From contig DIYJ01000021.1 of assembly GCA_002428995.1 (NCBI GenBank), forward strand, positions 1 through 63,486: a DNA stretch of 63,486 nucleotides, in the 5' to 3' direction. The position numbers and the translations under genes are program-made. Shown here piece by piece: positions 8,515 through 16,882 of this stretch. Source of the DNA: Flavobacteriales bacterium UBA6057 (GTDB lineage Bacteria > Bacteroidota > Bacteroidia > Flavobacteriales_G > Salibacteraceae). The notes below the pieces were generated by a model. The model had not been told where the DNA came from and searched no databases. It saw only the letters and a program-made list of their open reading frames with translations. The stretch's first letter is position 1. Every line of letters starts with the position of its first letter.

Positions 8515-10641
8515 ATGGCAGTTATTGGTTCTATTCGAAAGCAATCCGGACTACTCATCATCTTGGTGGGAGCCGCAATGGTGCTTTTCATCCTCAGTGA
8601 CTTTGTAGGCTCAAGTTCAGGAGCATTCACAAATACAGAAAACGTACTCGGAGAAATCCGTGATCATGAAGTGACACAACGTGACTTCGAACTCGCGGTA
8701 GAAAAGGAGATCCAGGAGCGTTACGGAGCAGAAGGAGCTCCTGAAGCTGCGAAGGAGAGCATCCGTCAGCGTATCTGGCAACAACTTCTGCAAGAGCACA
8801 TCTTGTTTGAAGAGTATGACAAGCTCGGAATCTCTGTGAGCCCCAATGAGCTGCTCGACCAAGTACAGAACACACAACCTGGAAGTGTACTATATCAGTA
8901 TTTCACCGATCCTCAAACAGGTCAGGTATTGGAGCAATTTCGCGATCCAAGCACCGGTATGCTGAATTCTCAGGCTGTGCTTTCCGCGATCCAGCAGTTA
9001 CTTGGTAGCGAAGATGCCGCCAACTGGCTCCCTATTGAAAAGGCTGTGAAGCAGGACAGAATGTTCTCTAAGTACATGACTCTGTTGACCAAGGGACTCA
9101 CAGCCACAGGAACGGAAGCTAATCAGATCTATGACGAGAAGTCTGCCAAAAGAAACATCAGGTATGCAGTTCGCGAATACAATTCGATTCCTGATGAAGA
9201 AATCGAAATTTCTGACAGCGACTTGCAGAGCTACTACAATGAGCACAAGAATGAGAAGCGCTTCAAGCAAGGTGAAGAAATCAGAAGTGTAGAGTACATC
9301 ACCTTCGATGTGACTCCTACTGAAGCTGACATTCAGGACATCTATTTAGAGATGAGTGACCTGCTTCCATTGTTTGCAGCGGATAGCAATGACACCGCTT
9401 TTGTAGCTGAAAACGCAGACATGCCAGTTCAGTCAGCGATCCGCACCTTGAAAGAAGATGAACTTCCTGTGTCGCTCAGAGACACCATGGCGAACAGCGA
9501 TACCGGTGCTGTATTCGGACCTTACGATCAGGGTAACAGCATTGTGATTTCTAAGATCAGCAGCATTGTTTACACGCCTGACAGCGTGAGAGCACGACAC
9601 ATACTCATTCAACCTACTGGCAACGACACTTCAGCGATCTCTTCTGCAAGAGCCAAGCTCGACAGCTTGAAGACCGTCATTGAAGAGAATGACAACTTCG
9701 CTGAAATGGCCATTCAGTATTCTGAAGATCCAGGATCTGGCGCACTGGGCGGAGACCTGGATTGGTTCGGCCGTGGAAGAATGGTGCCTCGATTTGAAAA
9801 AGCCTGTTTCGAAGGTGAAGTTGGAGACTTGGTTGTAGTACTGTCTCAATCAGGAATGCACTTGATCGAGATCACGGATCAGACTGAAGACATCAAGCGC
9901 TACATCGTTTCAAACGTGGATCGACTGAAAGAAGCCAGCAAGAGCACAACGGATGCTGTTTACCGCACAGCTAGCAGTTTCTCCATTGAGAACAACACTT
10001 CGGACAAGTTCCGTGAGAAGGGCGCAGACATGAACATTCAAACAGCAGGTGCCGTGCGCATCGCTGATGAAAACATTGGAACCATATCTGGAGCACGCGA
10101 AGCAGTTCGCTGGGCTTACGACAACGAAAAAGGAGCCGTTTCTGAACCCATCGAAATCGGTGATCGATTCCTCGTGGTTAGCCTGAGCAATGTTCGCCCC
10201 AAAGGAATTCTTCCGTTGGAGGCAGCCAAGGTGGAGATCAAGCAAGACGTGATGAAGCAAAAGAAAGCTGAGCGCATCATTAGCGAGCTTGGAACCTACA
10301 ACTCTGTAGCGGATGCCGCTGGAAAATTTGGATCACAAGCCATAGATGCCAATGATGTATACTTCAGCTCTGCTTCCATGCCTGGAGGAATGGGACGTGA
10401 AATGGCTGTGATGGGAACTGTGTTCTCCCTGGAACAAGGCAAAGTCTCCAAGCCTATTGAAGGAAACCGGGGAGTCTTTGTGATTGAGGTGACTGGAATG
10501 ACAGCAGCTCCAGCAGGAGTTGACATCGCTAACGAGAAGACGGTTAACTCGTCTGAACTCGAAAACAGAGCTCAGAGATCCCTCTATCAAGCCCTCCAGG
10601 AAGAGGCCGATATCGAAGACAACAGAGGTCGCTACTATTAG
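8515..10641 (+). CDS. ppiD: PpiD/SurA-like peptidyl-prolyl isomerase
   Basis: 708 aa. One N-terminal membrane anchor (about 12-31), with no signal cleavage expected, is followed by a SurA-N/PpiD chaperone region. The parvulin (PPIC) domain lies at about 358-455, marked by ARHILIQ, FAEMAIQYSEDPGSGALGGDL and FGRGRMVP. A second, degenerate rotamase-like segment is visible at about 520-650. Such proteins are periplasmic folding catalysts that help outer-membrane and secreted proteins mature, in keeping with the neighbours. A hairpin after the stop probably ends the coaX operon. Confidence 0.9.
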   Translation: MAVIGSIRKQSGLLIILVGAAMVLFILSDFVGSSSGAFTNTENVLGEIRDHEVTQRDFELAVEKEIQERYGAEGAPEAAKESIRQRIWQQLLQEHILFEEYDKLGISVSPNELLDQVQNTQPGSVLYQYFTDPQTGQVLEQFRDPSTGMLNSQAVLSAIQQLLGSEDAANWLPIEKAVKQDRMFSKYMTLLTKGLTATGTEANQIYDEKSAKRNIRYAVREYNSIPDEEIEISDSDLQSYYNEHKNEKRFKQGEEIRSVEYITFDVTPTEADIQDIYLEMSDLLPLFAADSNDTAFVAENADMPVQSAIRTLKEDELPVSLRDTMANSDTGAVFGPYDQGNSIVISKISSIVYTPDSVRARHILIQPTGNDTSAISSARAKLDSLKTVIEENDNFAEMAIQYSEDPGSGALGGDLDWFGRGRMVPRFEKACFEGEVGDLVVVLSQSGMHLIEITDQTEDIKRYIVSNVDRLKEASKSTTDAVYRTASSFSIENNTSDKFREKGADMNIQTAGAVRIADENIGTISGAREAVRWAYDNEKGAVSEPIEIGDRFLVVSLSNVRPKGILPLEAAKVEIKQDVMKQKKAERIISELGTYNSVADAAGKFGSQAIDANDVYFSSASMPGGMGREMAVMGTVFSLEQGKVSKPIEGNRGVFVIEVTGMTAAPAGVDIANEKTVNSSELENRAQRSLYQALQEEADIEDNRGRYY

Positions 10642-10665
10642 CATGTAAGAAAGCAGTATTTACAG

Positions 10666-10692
10666 GAGGGTTAAGGCGCTGAATTAACCCTC
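10666..10692 (+). terminator. Hairpin after the PpiD-like gene, possible terminator
   Basis: GAGGGTTAA (10666-10674) and TTAACCCTC (10684-10692) form a perfect 9-bp stem with a 9-base loop, 25 bases after the stop codon. The tail is only weakly U-rich (TCTTAACC). It separates the coaX run from the next promoter, so a terminator is the simplest reading, although the missing U-tract lowers confidence. Confidence 0.45.
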
Positions 10693-10721
10693 TCTTAACC
10701 TGCATTCGCTCGGAGTGACTC

Positions 10722-10729
10722 TACCTTTG
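10722..10729 (+). promoter_or_regulatory. -7 element of the 10738-24216 operon
   Basis: TACCTTTG matches TAnnTTTG exactly and ends 8 bases before the ATG at 10738, giving a leader of only a few bases. No clear TTG is present at the expected -33 position. No comparable element is seen further down the run, so this is the candidate promoter for the whole seven-gene unit. Confidence 0.55.
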
Positions 10730-10737
10730 CAGCTCCA

Positions 10738-12933
10738 ATGCAAAAGCATTTTTTGATCCTGTTTTTGAGTGCTTTCACGGCCGTTCTTGTAGCCCAGGAA
10801 TCGTTCGATGAAAAGCTTACTTCAGTCTCTAATGTTGGTATGACTATCAACAACGTTGGGACCTTTGGCAACGCCTTTCGCGGAAGCTTCGCAGTTCTGG
10901 ATTATCCTTCCTGCGAATTCCCTGTTAATTCCGGTATCGAGCACTTGTTTGAGGCTGGTATTTGGGTGGGAGCAAAAATCGATGGCTCGTTGATCACAGT
11001 GTCTTCAGCTGCCTATGATCAAAGCAGCGGCTACAGCCCGGGAAGAGCCGGCTATGAGTTCACCGCGGAAGTAGGCTCGGGATTTGAAGAGCGATCCTCA
11101 CTTTTTGACAATCCCAATTACACCCCGGAGGCTGTATCCCATCAGGATTTTGTGGCCGATTTCTCCGACAAGAATGTGCTGGTTCCGGGTACCGAAATCC
11201 GCATCAACGAACACACTGATCCTCTTTTCATCGATGTTCACATGGAAGCCTACAACTGGAACTTTGCGTTCAGTGACTTCATGATCATCTGTAATTATCG
11301 GATCACCAACAACGGACCAAACACCCTCGAGGACGTTTACATCGGCATGTGGTCAAACGAGGTGGTAAGAAACATCAACATTACACCTGCAGGCCAGGGC
11401 GGTTCAGCATTCTACGACAAGGGCGGAAATGGTTTCATCGACTCGCTGAGCATGGCCTATTGCTATGACGCCACGGGTGATGTCGGTTTTACCGAAAGCT
11501 ACATTGCGCATAAATTTCTCGGTGCGGAAGACAAAGACGGCTTCCGGCATCCGAATCAGGACACGGCTTTTAAGGTCAATTATCAAACGTGGCAGTTCAA
11601 CTCTGTTGGACAGCCCGTGTTCTTTTTCCCTTCCTCTGAATTGCAGCGCTACGAAAAAATGCGCACTGGATTGAACCAGTGGCCATGCTGGACAGAGAGC
11701 GGATCACCAGATCCCCGTTGTTCTCAGTTCCAGGCGAACAGCATTAAAGAGACCATCAGACAAGCTGGAAACCGCAGTGACCTCGTTTCCGTTGGCCCAT
11801 TCGCCACTCTTGAGCCTGGAGAGTCTATCAACTTTGCCTGGGCTTGGATCTTGGCGAAGAAGAACGAAGACGGCAACCCAAACACGGATGACAGTCCTAC
11901 CCAACAGGCCAACCTGATCGAGAACTCCGAATGGGCACAAACGGCCTACAACGGGGAAGATGTAAACTTCAACGGTGTTTTGGATCCGGGAGAAGACCGC
12001 GACCAGGATGGAAAAATCACCCGCTTCATTCTACCAACTCCTCCGGATATTCCCAAAACCAGAGTAGTGGCGAGAGAAGATGGTGTAGACATCTACTGGG
12101 CGGATAATTCAGAAGCTTCTGTAGATCCCATTTCTCAGATTGAAGATTTCGAGGGCTACAACGTCTACCTGACCAAGCTCGGATTTGACGTTACTCAAAG
12201 CGCTGATCTAGCCAACGACCTTCAGCTTGCAGCCACCTTCGATCAGTCAGGCAACGGATTGTTCTTCGATGGTGGATTCGATGACATTGTGCTGGAAGAG
12301 CCGGTGACCTTTGAAGATGATTCAATCTCGTATCGCTATCGCTATTCGCTGGACAACTTGGTAGACGGATGGCAATATGCTGTTGCTCTCACCGCATTTG
12401 ACCAGGGAGACGAAAGCAATAACCTGGAATCCCTTGAGTCCTCATTGTTGAGCAACACGTTCAGAGTATTTCCCGGCACGGAAGCCAACGAGCGATTTGA
12501 CGAGTATGCAGGTGGTTTCAACAGTCTTCGCGCGACCATCGATTCCGATTTGAAGGACAGCCTGGACAAGTATAAGCCCTACGTATATCCCAACCCCTAT
12601 TATGCCGGTGCTTCCTGGGAAGGTCGTTCGGCCTTCGAAGAAGATCGCAAGCTGAACTTCGCAAACCTTCCTCAGCGATGCGTGATCAGAGTCTACACAC
12701 TATCTGGCGACCTGATCAAAACCATCAACCATGACGAGAGCTACAACGGTTCTGATCAAAGATGGTATAGCACCTACAGCGATCCCTCCAACACCGTGTT
12801 CAGCGGTGGTGAACACAGTTGGGATTTGCTTTCCGAGGACGCACAGATCATAGCCCGAGGAGTGTATCTATTCTCGGTGGAAGATTTGGATAGCGGGAAT
12901 AAGTGGAAAGAGAGATTCGTAGTCATTAAATGA
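10738..12933 (+). CDS. Large secreted protein with T9SS-type C-terminal domain
   Basis: 731 aa. A signal peptide (about 1-19, cut after LVA) leads to a long beta-rich region with no enzymatic motif that I recognise. A calcium-binding-like loop (DVNFNGVLDPGEDRDQDGK) lies near residue 405. FN3-like segments follow at about 435-580. The C-terminus carries the YPNPYYAG start, NLPQRCVIRVYTLSGDLIKT, a WDLLSEDAQ turn and GVYLFSVE, which together form a type A/FlgD-like sorting domain (about 610-731). I remember similar proteins across the wider FCB group beside TonB receptors and PorV-like barrels, as here. The function is unknown. A surface-attached or secreted location is inferred from the sorting domain. 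Confidence 0.75.
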   Translation: MQKHFLILFLSAFTAVLVAQESFDEKLTSVSNVGMTINNVGTFGNAFRGSFAVLDYPSCEFPVNSGIEHLFEAGIWVGAKIDGSLITVSSAAYDQSSGYSPGRAGYEFTAEVGSGFEERSSLFDNPNYTPEAVSHQDFVADFSDKNVLVPGTEIRINEHTDPLFIDVHMEAYNWNFAFSDFMIICNYRITNNGPNTLEDVYIGMWSNEVVRNINITPAGQGGSAFYDKGGNGFIDSLSMAYCYDATGDVGFTESYIAHKFLGAEDKDGFRHPNQDTAFKVNYQTWQFNSVGQPVFFFPSSELQRYEKMRTGLNQWPCWTESGSPDPRCSQFQANSIKETIRQAGNRSDLVSVGPFATLEPGESINFAWAWILAKKNEDGNPNTDDSPTQQANLIENSEWAQTAYNGEDVNFNGVLDPGEDRDQDGKITRFILPTPPDIPKTRVVAREDGVDIYWADNSEASVDPISQIEDFEGYNVYLTKLGFDVTQSADLANDLQLAATFDQSGNGLFFDGGFDDIVLEEPVTFEDDSISYRYRYSLDNLVDGWQYAVALTAFDQGDESNNLESLESSLLSNTFRVFPGTEANERFDEYAGGFNSLRATIDSDLKDSLDKYKPYVYPNPYYAGASWEGRSAFEEDRKLNFANLPQRCVIRVYTLSGDLIKTINHDESYNGSDQRWYSTYSDPSNTVFSGGEHSWDLLSEDAQIIARGVYLFSVEDLDSGNKWKERFVVIK

Positions 12934-13000
12934 TCATCGCGAAATCCATACAAAGCACAATCAAGCAAAGCAACAAGCATCTACAATTAATCGAAGCAAT

Positions 13001-15397
13001 ATGAAAACAGCGTTACTTTCAATTTCTGCCGTGCTGATGTCTCTCATCAGCTTAGCGCAGTATCCTGTAGTGACCATTAAGGACATTCAGGAAGTTTCCC
13101 AAGCGAACCTGGGAAACTGTAATGACGATGAGAACTTTCTCGGTGACACAGTCATCGTGAGAGGAAAAGTTGTCATGGACGGAGATTTGGCCGTACCAAG
13201 CGGTGTCGGTGTAAATCCGGGACACAAGAACTTCTGGATCCAGCAGGGAGATGGTGGACCTTTCAAGGGAATCGATGTATTTGCCCTTTCAAGCACCAGC
13301 CCTACAGAAGACCCAGATAACCTTCTCGAAGGTGACTCTGTAGAGATCACCGGAGTTGTAGGCAATTTTCAGGGAGAGTCTCAGATCGCACCGCTGGATG
13401 GAGCATCCATCACCATCCTGGGGCAAAACCAATCCATCAACTTCCAGGTTATTTCTGTTGGTGATCTAAATGACGACCAACGAAACAACATTCTCACCAC
13501 AGGTGAGCAGTGGGAAGGCGCGTTTGTTGAAGTTCAGGACGTGACTGTAGTTTCTGTTTCAAACTTTGGAGGTGGCCGCGCCAGCTTCGATGTGCAGGAT
13601 GCTCAGGGTAACCTGATGAACGTTGGCGACCGTTTTCTTGTAGGCCGCACTCAAGCTGCCGGAGGTAACTTTGTACCACCTAGCGTTGGTGACCAGTTTG
13701 ACGCCATCCGTGGTATTGTTCAACACAATAAGAACTTCTGCCCGGGCGCTCCAGGTTCACGAGGTTATGAGCTTCAGCCGTTCAAAGAATCACACTATGA
13801 TTACGGTGCATCGGCTCCTGCCATTTCAAATATTTCCCGCACACCGGCTGTACCTGGCAGCTCTCAGGATGTAACTGTGCAGGCCACTGTTACAGACCTT
13901 GACGGTGTAGTTACCAGCGCCAGAGTCTTCTACACAACAGGCGCATCTTCTACCAACTACACTCAGCTGAACATGAACAACATCGGTGGAGATACTTACG
14001 AAGCCACTATTCCTGCACAAAACGATGGAACATTGGTGAAGTGGTACATTCAAGCGGAGGACGACAGCGCACTGTTGAACACATTGCCAAACAGCGATCC
14101 AAACATCGAAACATACCTCTACAGAGTTCGAGATAACGGATTGACCATTTTCGACCTTCAGTTCACTCCATTCAGCAATGGAAACAGTCCATTTAATGGA
14201 GAAACTGTCACCGTAGAAGGAGTGGTAACTGCTTCGCAGCAGACTACCGGAAGTGGAGACCTCGGCTTTGTATACATCCAGCAAGAAAACCAGCCTAACT
14301 ATGCAGGTATCTGGTTGCGCTCTGCACAAAGCGCAGGTACCCTTGGAGGCCTTGAAAGAGGCGATAAGGTAACCGTTGAAGGAGTTGTTGAAGAGTCATT
14401 TGGTATGACTTCACTGTCTGACATTACTTCTGCCACTGTGAACGGAACCGGAAACATCGATGCTACCGTTCTCGATCCTGACATGTTCACTTCTTACGAT
14501 CCTGACATGCATGAGCAGTATGAAGGAATGTTGATCGAGTTCCAACACCCAACTGCCGGTCAGCGCCTCGTGATTGCTGACACCAACCCTGATGCACCTT
14601 CCAACTTTGCAGAATACCGCATCGGTACAGGCCTCGGCACGGGTTCAAGAATCCTTGCCGGTCGTCAGTCTACTTCTGCCTTCAGTTCACTATGGGTATC
14701 CTTCGTGAATTCTGATCGATGGGAAGAAAACAATGGTGTGATGAACGTTCGTCCTTACGTTATGGAGCCCGGCAACAGCCTTCAGTCTGTAACGGGTATC
14801 ATGTACTACAGCTTTGGTGACATGAAGCTTCTTCCTCGAAACAACGAAGATTTCGTAGAGTATTCAGGTCCTGTAACCGCTGATTATGAAGTTGGAAGTG
14901 ACACGGTATGTGTATTTGAAGAAGTAACCTTCACTAACGCTTCTTCCATCATTGCAGACGAGCTCGCTTGGGACTTCGGAAACGGAAAAACCGACAACGT
15001 TGAAGCTCCAGTAGTAAGCTTCAATGCTATCGGAACCTACACTGTTGCACTTACTGCCACCAACAGCTTCGACAGCGAGGATGACACTTACAGCAAGGAT
15101 ATTGAAGTGGTAGAAGGCGGAAATTGTGGAGTAGGTATCCAGGATGCCGATGAAAACGCAACTTCTGTGTATCCAAACCCAGCCGATGAATTCATCACTG
15201 TGGCTACCGCATTCGAAAACGGAGAAGTTTACTCCATCACTATTTATGATGTTCAAGGTCGACAGGTATTCAACCGAACTACCATGCTGCCTACTTCCAA
15301 CATCTCTTTGGTGAACTTCGAGGCTGGCACCTACATCATGGAGGTGAGGTCTGCAGACGGATCTCTGTCTACGACTGAAAGAATCATCAAGAAGTAA
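13001..15397 (+). CDS. Secreted multidomain protein: OB-like domains, Ig, PKD, T9SS type A sorting domain
   Basis: 798 aa. It has a signal peptide (1-19) and three OB-fold-like segments, each with a GDxVxVxGVV pattern: about 45-145 (LEGDSVEITGVVGNFQG), about 150-265, and about 385-490 (NGETVTVEGVV, RGDKVTVEGVVEE). An Ig-like domain lies at about 285-375, a PKD domain at about 630-705 (LAWDFGNGK), and the sorting domain at about 718-798 (VYPNPADEFITV ... IIKK). OB repeats of this type occur in secreted nuclease-associated proteins, and an endonuclease I lies five genes downstream. No catalytic site is seen. It follows its neighbour by 67 bases with no visible promoter or terminator. Confidence 0.78.
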   Translation: MKTALLSISAVLMSLISLAQYPVVTIKDIQEVSQANLGNCNDDENFLGDTVIVRGKVVMDGDLAVPSGVGVNPGHKNFWIQQGDGGPFKGIDVFALSSTSPTEDPDNLLEGDSVEITGVVGNFQGESQIAPLDGASITILGQNQSINFQVISVGDLNDDQRNNILTTGEQWEGAFVEVQDVTVVSVSNFGGGRASFDVQDAQGNLMNVGDRFLVGRTQAAGGNFVPPSVGDQFDAIRGIVQHNKNFCPGAPGSRGYELQPFKESHYDYGASAPAISNISRTPAVPGSSQDVTVQATVTDLDGVVTSARVFYTTGASSTNYTQLNMNNIGGDTYEATIPAQNDGTLVKWYIQAEDDSALLNTLPNSDPNIETYLYRVRDNGLTIFDLQFTPFSNGNSPFNGETVTVEGVVTASQQTTGSGDLGFVYIQQENQPNYAGIWLRSAQSAGTLGGLERGDKVTVEGVVEESFGMTSLSDITSATVNGTGNIDATVLDPDMFTSYDPDMHEQYEGMLIEFQHPTAGQRLVIADTNPDAPSNFAEYRIGTGLGTGSRILAGRQSTSAFSSLWVSFVNSDRWEENNGVMNVRPYVMEPGNSLQSVTGIMYYSFGDMKLLPRNNEDFVEYSGPVTADYEVGSDTVCVFEEVTFTNASSIIADELAWDFGNGKTDNVEAPVVSFNAIGTYTVALTATNSFDSEDDTYSKDIEVVEGGNCGVGIQDADENATSVYPNPADEFITVATAFENGEVYSITIYDVQGRQVFNRTTMLPTSNISLVNFEAGTYIMEVRSADGSLSTTERIIKK

Positions 15398-15425
15398 TCT
15401 GAAGCAAGGAGACGATTTATACGTC

Positions 15426-16877
15426 ATGACCGGAAGCTTTTCTTTTTCCCGATTGAGACCTATAGGTCGTCTCCTTCCTTTTATTCTCCTGCTCTGGGGT
15501 TGCAAAAAAGAGGACGAGGCAACGCCTAATCAAGCTCCAGACACAGATATCTCTATCAAGTCCATCAACCTCAGTGGCGAAAACAGGCTGAACAGCTTGC
15601 TGCGCCTTCGCTGGTGGGGAACGGATGCCGATGGCGTGGTGGAAGGTTTTGAGCTTTCATTCGATCAGCAAGAGTGGTTCTACACTGAAGTGCAGGACTC
15701 GACCTTTCAGTTTACCATCAACGCGGGTAGCGACACCGTAGATGTCGACTTTTGGGTCCGAGCCATCGACAACGAAGGTGCGGTAGATCCCGATCCTGCC
15801 TACCTGCGCATTCCACTCAAAAACACGCCTCCGGAAATCGACCTGAACAAGTCTCTGATGCCCGAAGACACCGCTTTCATTGTGACCTCACTCACATGGT
15901 CGGCAACAGATCTGGATGGCATCGAAACCCTGGAGAGCGTTCAACTTCGTATCAATGATGGAGAATGGGTAAGCATGCCCCGGACGAGGACCTTTGCCTC
16001 CATCGTTCCAGACGATCCAAAGGCAACAGGTGCAACCAGCGCCAAGATTTTTTACGATGATGGCACGGCAGGTCCTGATGTAAACGGATTGCAGCTTGGT
16101 GCTGAGAACACCATCTATTTGAGGGCAGTAGATATTGCCGGTTCAGAGAGTATTGAGGACACCTCAGCAACAATTGTGGTTCAAGGACAAACAGAGGACT
16201 TCCTTGTGATTGGTGCAAATGCTGCCATGCCCAACGCCTTCTATAAAGGTTACCTTGACGGTGCCGGAGCCAGCTACGACTTCATTGATATGATGCGTGC
16301 TGATGGTAAGAACCAACCCAAAATCTGGACCCCAACCTTTGGCCAGCTGCTCAACGCTTACGATCAGGTTCTGATTTATTCAGATGCCAGTACACTGACC
16401 AACGCACAAACCAATGCAGAGGGCACTTTGCTTGAATTTGCTGCAACCAGCATCCAAACCTTCACCGATAACGGTGGCAAACTCATGATCACCACGAGCT
16501 TCCCCAACGAACTTGGGTTGAGCAATGCGCTGTTCGGAGTATTGCCGATGGATAGCTTAAGCACCTCTGAAGGCCAGGCCCGTTTGGCCGTTGACTCTCT
16601 GGCCGTGGGACAACAAGGCTTCCCAAATCTCACGAGCTCCGCCTTCATCGTAGGTTTGGACCCGATCTACCCAACCAGTGACGCAGGAGTGCTCTACACC
16701 GCTCAGCTCACCAAGAATGACGGCTGGGAAGGCCCCGATATTATAGGCGTCAGAAGACCTTCTACCGGTAATACCAACTTCATTTTCTTTAGCGTGGAGC
16801 TTCACAAGCTGGATGGAGACCAAGTAGCCATGGCCGCACTCTTTGATAAGATCATAAAAGAAGAATTCAACTGGTGA
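15426..16877 (+). CDS. Surface-type lipoprotein with Ig/FN3-like domains
   Basis: 483 aa. A signal peptide ends in the lipobox LLWGC, with the lipid cysteine at 26. The next residues are KKEDE, which matches the X-K-(D/E)2-X surface-export signal described for Bacteroidota lipoproteins, so the protein probably faces outward. Two FN3-like beta domains follow (about 45-145, with RLRWWGTDADGVVEGF; about 150-260, with LTWSATDLDGIETL). The C-terminal part (about 265-483) has an alternating alpha/beta pattern (VIGANA, DQVLIYSDAS, GGKLMITTSF) reminiscent of a flavodoxin-like or amidotransferase-like fold, but without a catalytic Cys-His pair that I can assign. The next gene, the TonB receptor, starts 5 bases on. 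Confidence 0.7.
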   Translation: MTGSFSFSRLRPIGRLLPFILLLWGCKKEDEATPNQAPDTDISIKSINLSGENRLNSLLRLRWWGTDADGVVEGFELSFDQQEWFYTEVQDSTFQFTINAGSDTVDVDFWVRAIDNEGAVDPDPAYLRIPLKNTPPEIDLNKSLMPEDTAFIVTSLTWSATDLDGIETLESVQLRINDGEWVSMPRTRTFASIVPDDPKATGATSAKIFYDDGTAGPDVNGLQLGAENTIYLRAVDIAGSESIEDTSATIVVQGQTEDFLVIGANAAMPNAFYKGYLDGAGASYDFIDMMRADGKNQPKIWTPTFGQLLNAYDQVLIYSDASTLTNAQTNAEGTLLEFAATSIQTFTDNGGKLMITTSFPNELGLSNALFGVLPMDSLSTSEGQARLAVDSLAVGQQGFPNLTSSAFIVGLDPIYPTSDAGVLYTAQLTKNDGWEGPDIIGVRRPSTGNTNFIFFSVELHKLDGDQVAMAALFDKIIKEEFNW

Positions 16878-16882
16878 TCCGC

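Noticed and set aside
10642..10737. Riboswitch before the 10738 operon
   Set aside because: The only structure is a simple hairpin that fits the end of the preceding gene, and the promoter lies after it, so it would not be in the new mRNA leader.
16874..16882. GTG at 16874 as start of the TonB receptor
   Set aside because: It adds only Met-Ile-Arg before an ATG that begins an ordinary signal peptide; the ATG is the simpler choice, though the overlap would suit coupling.
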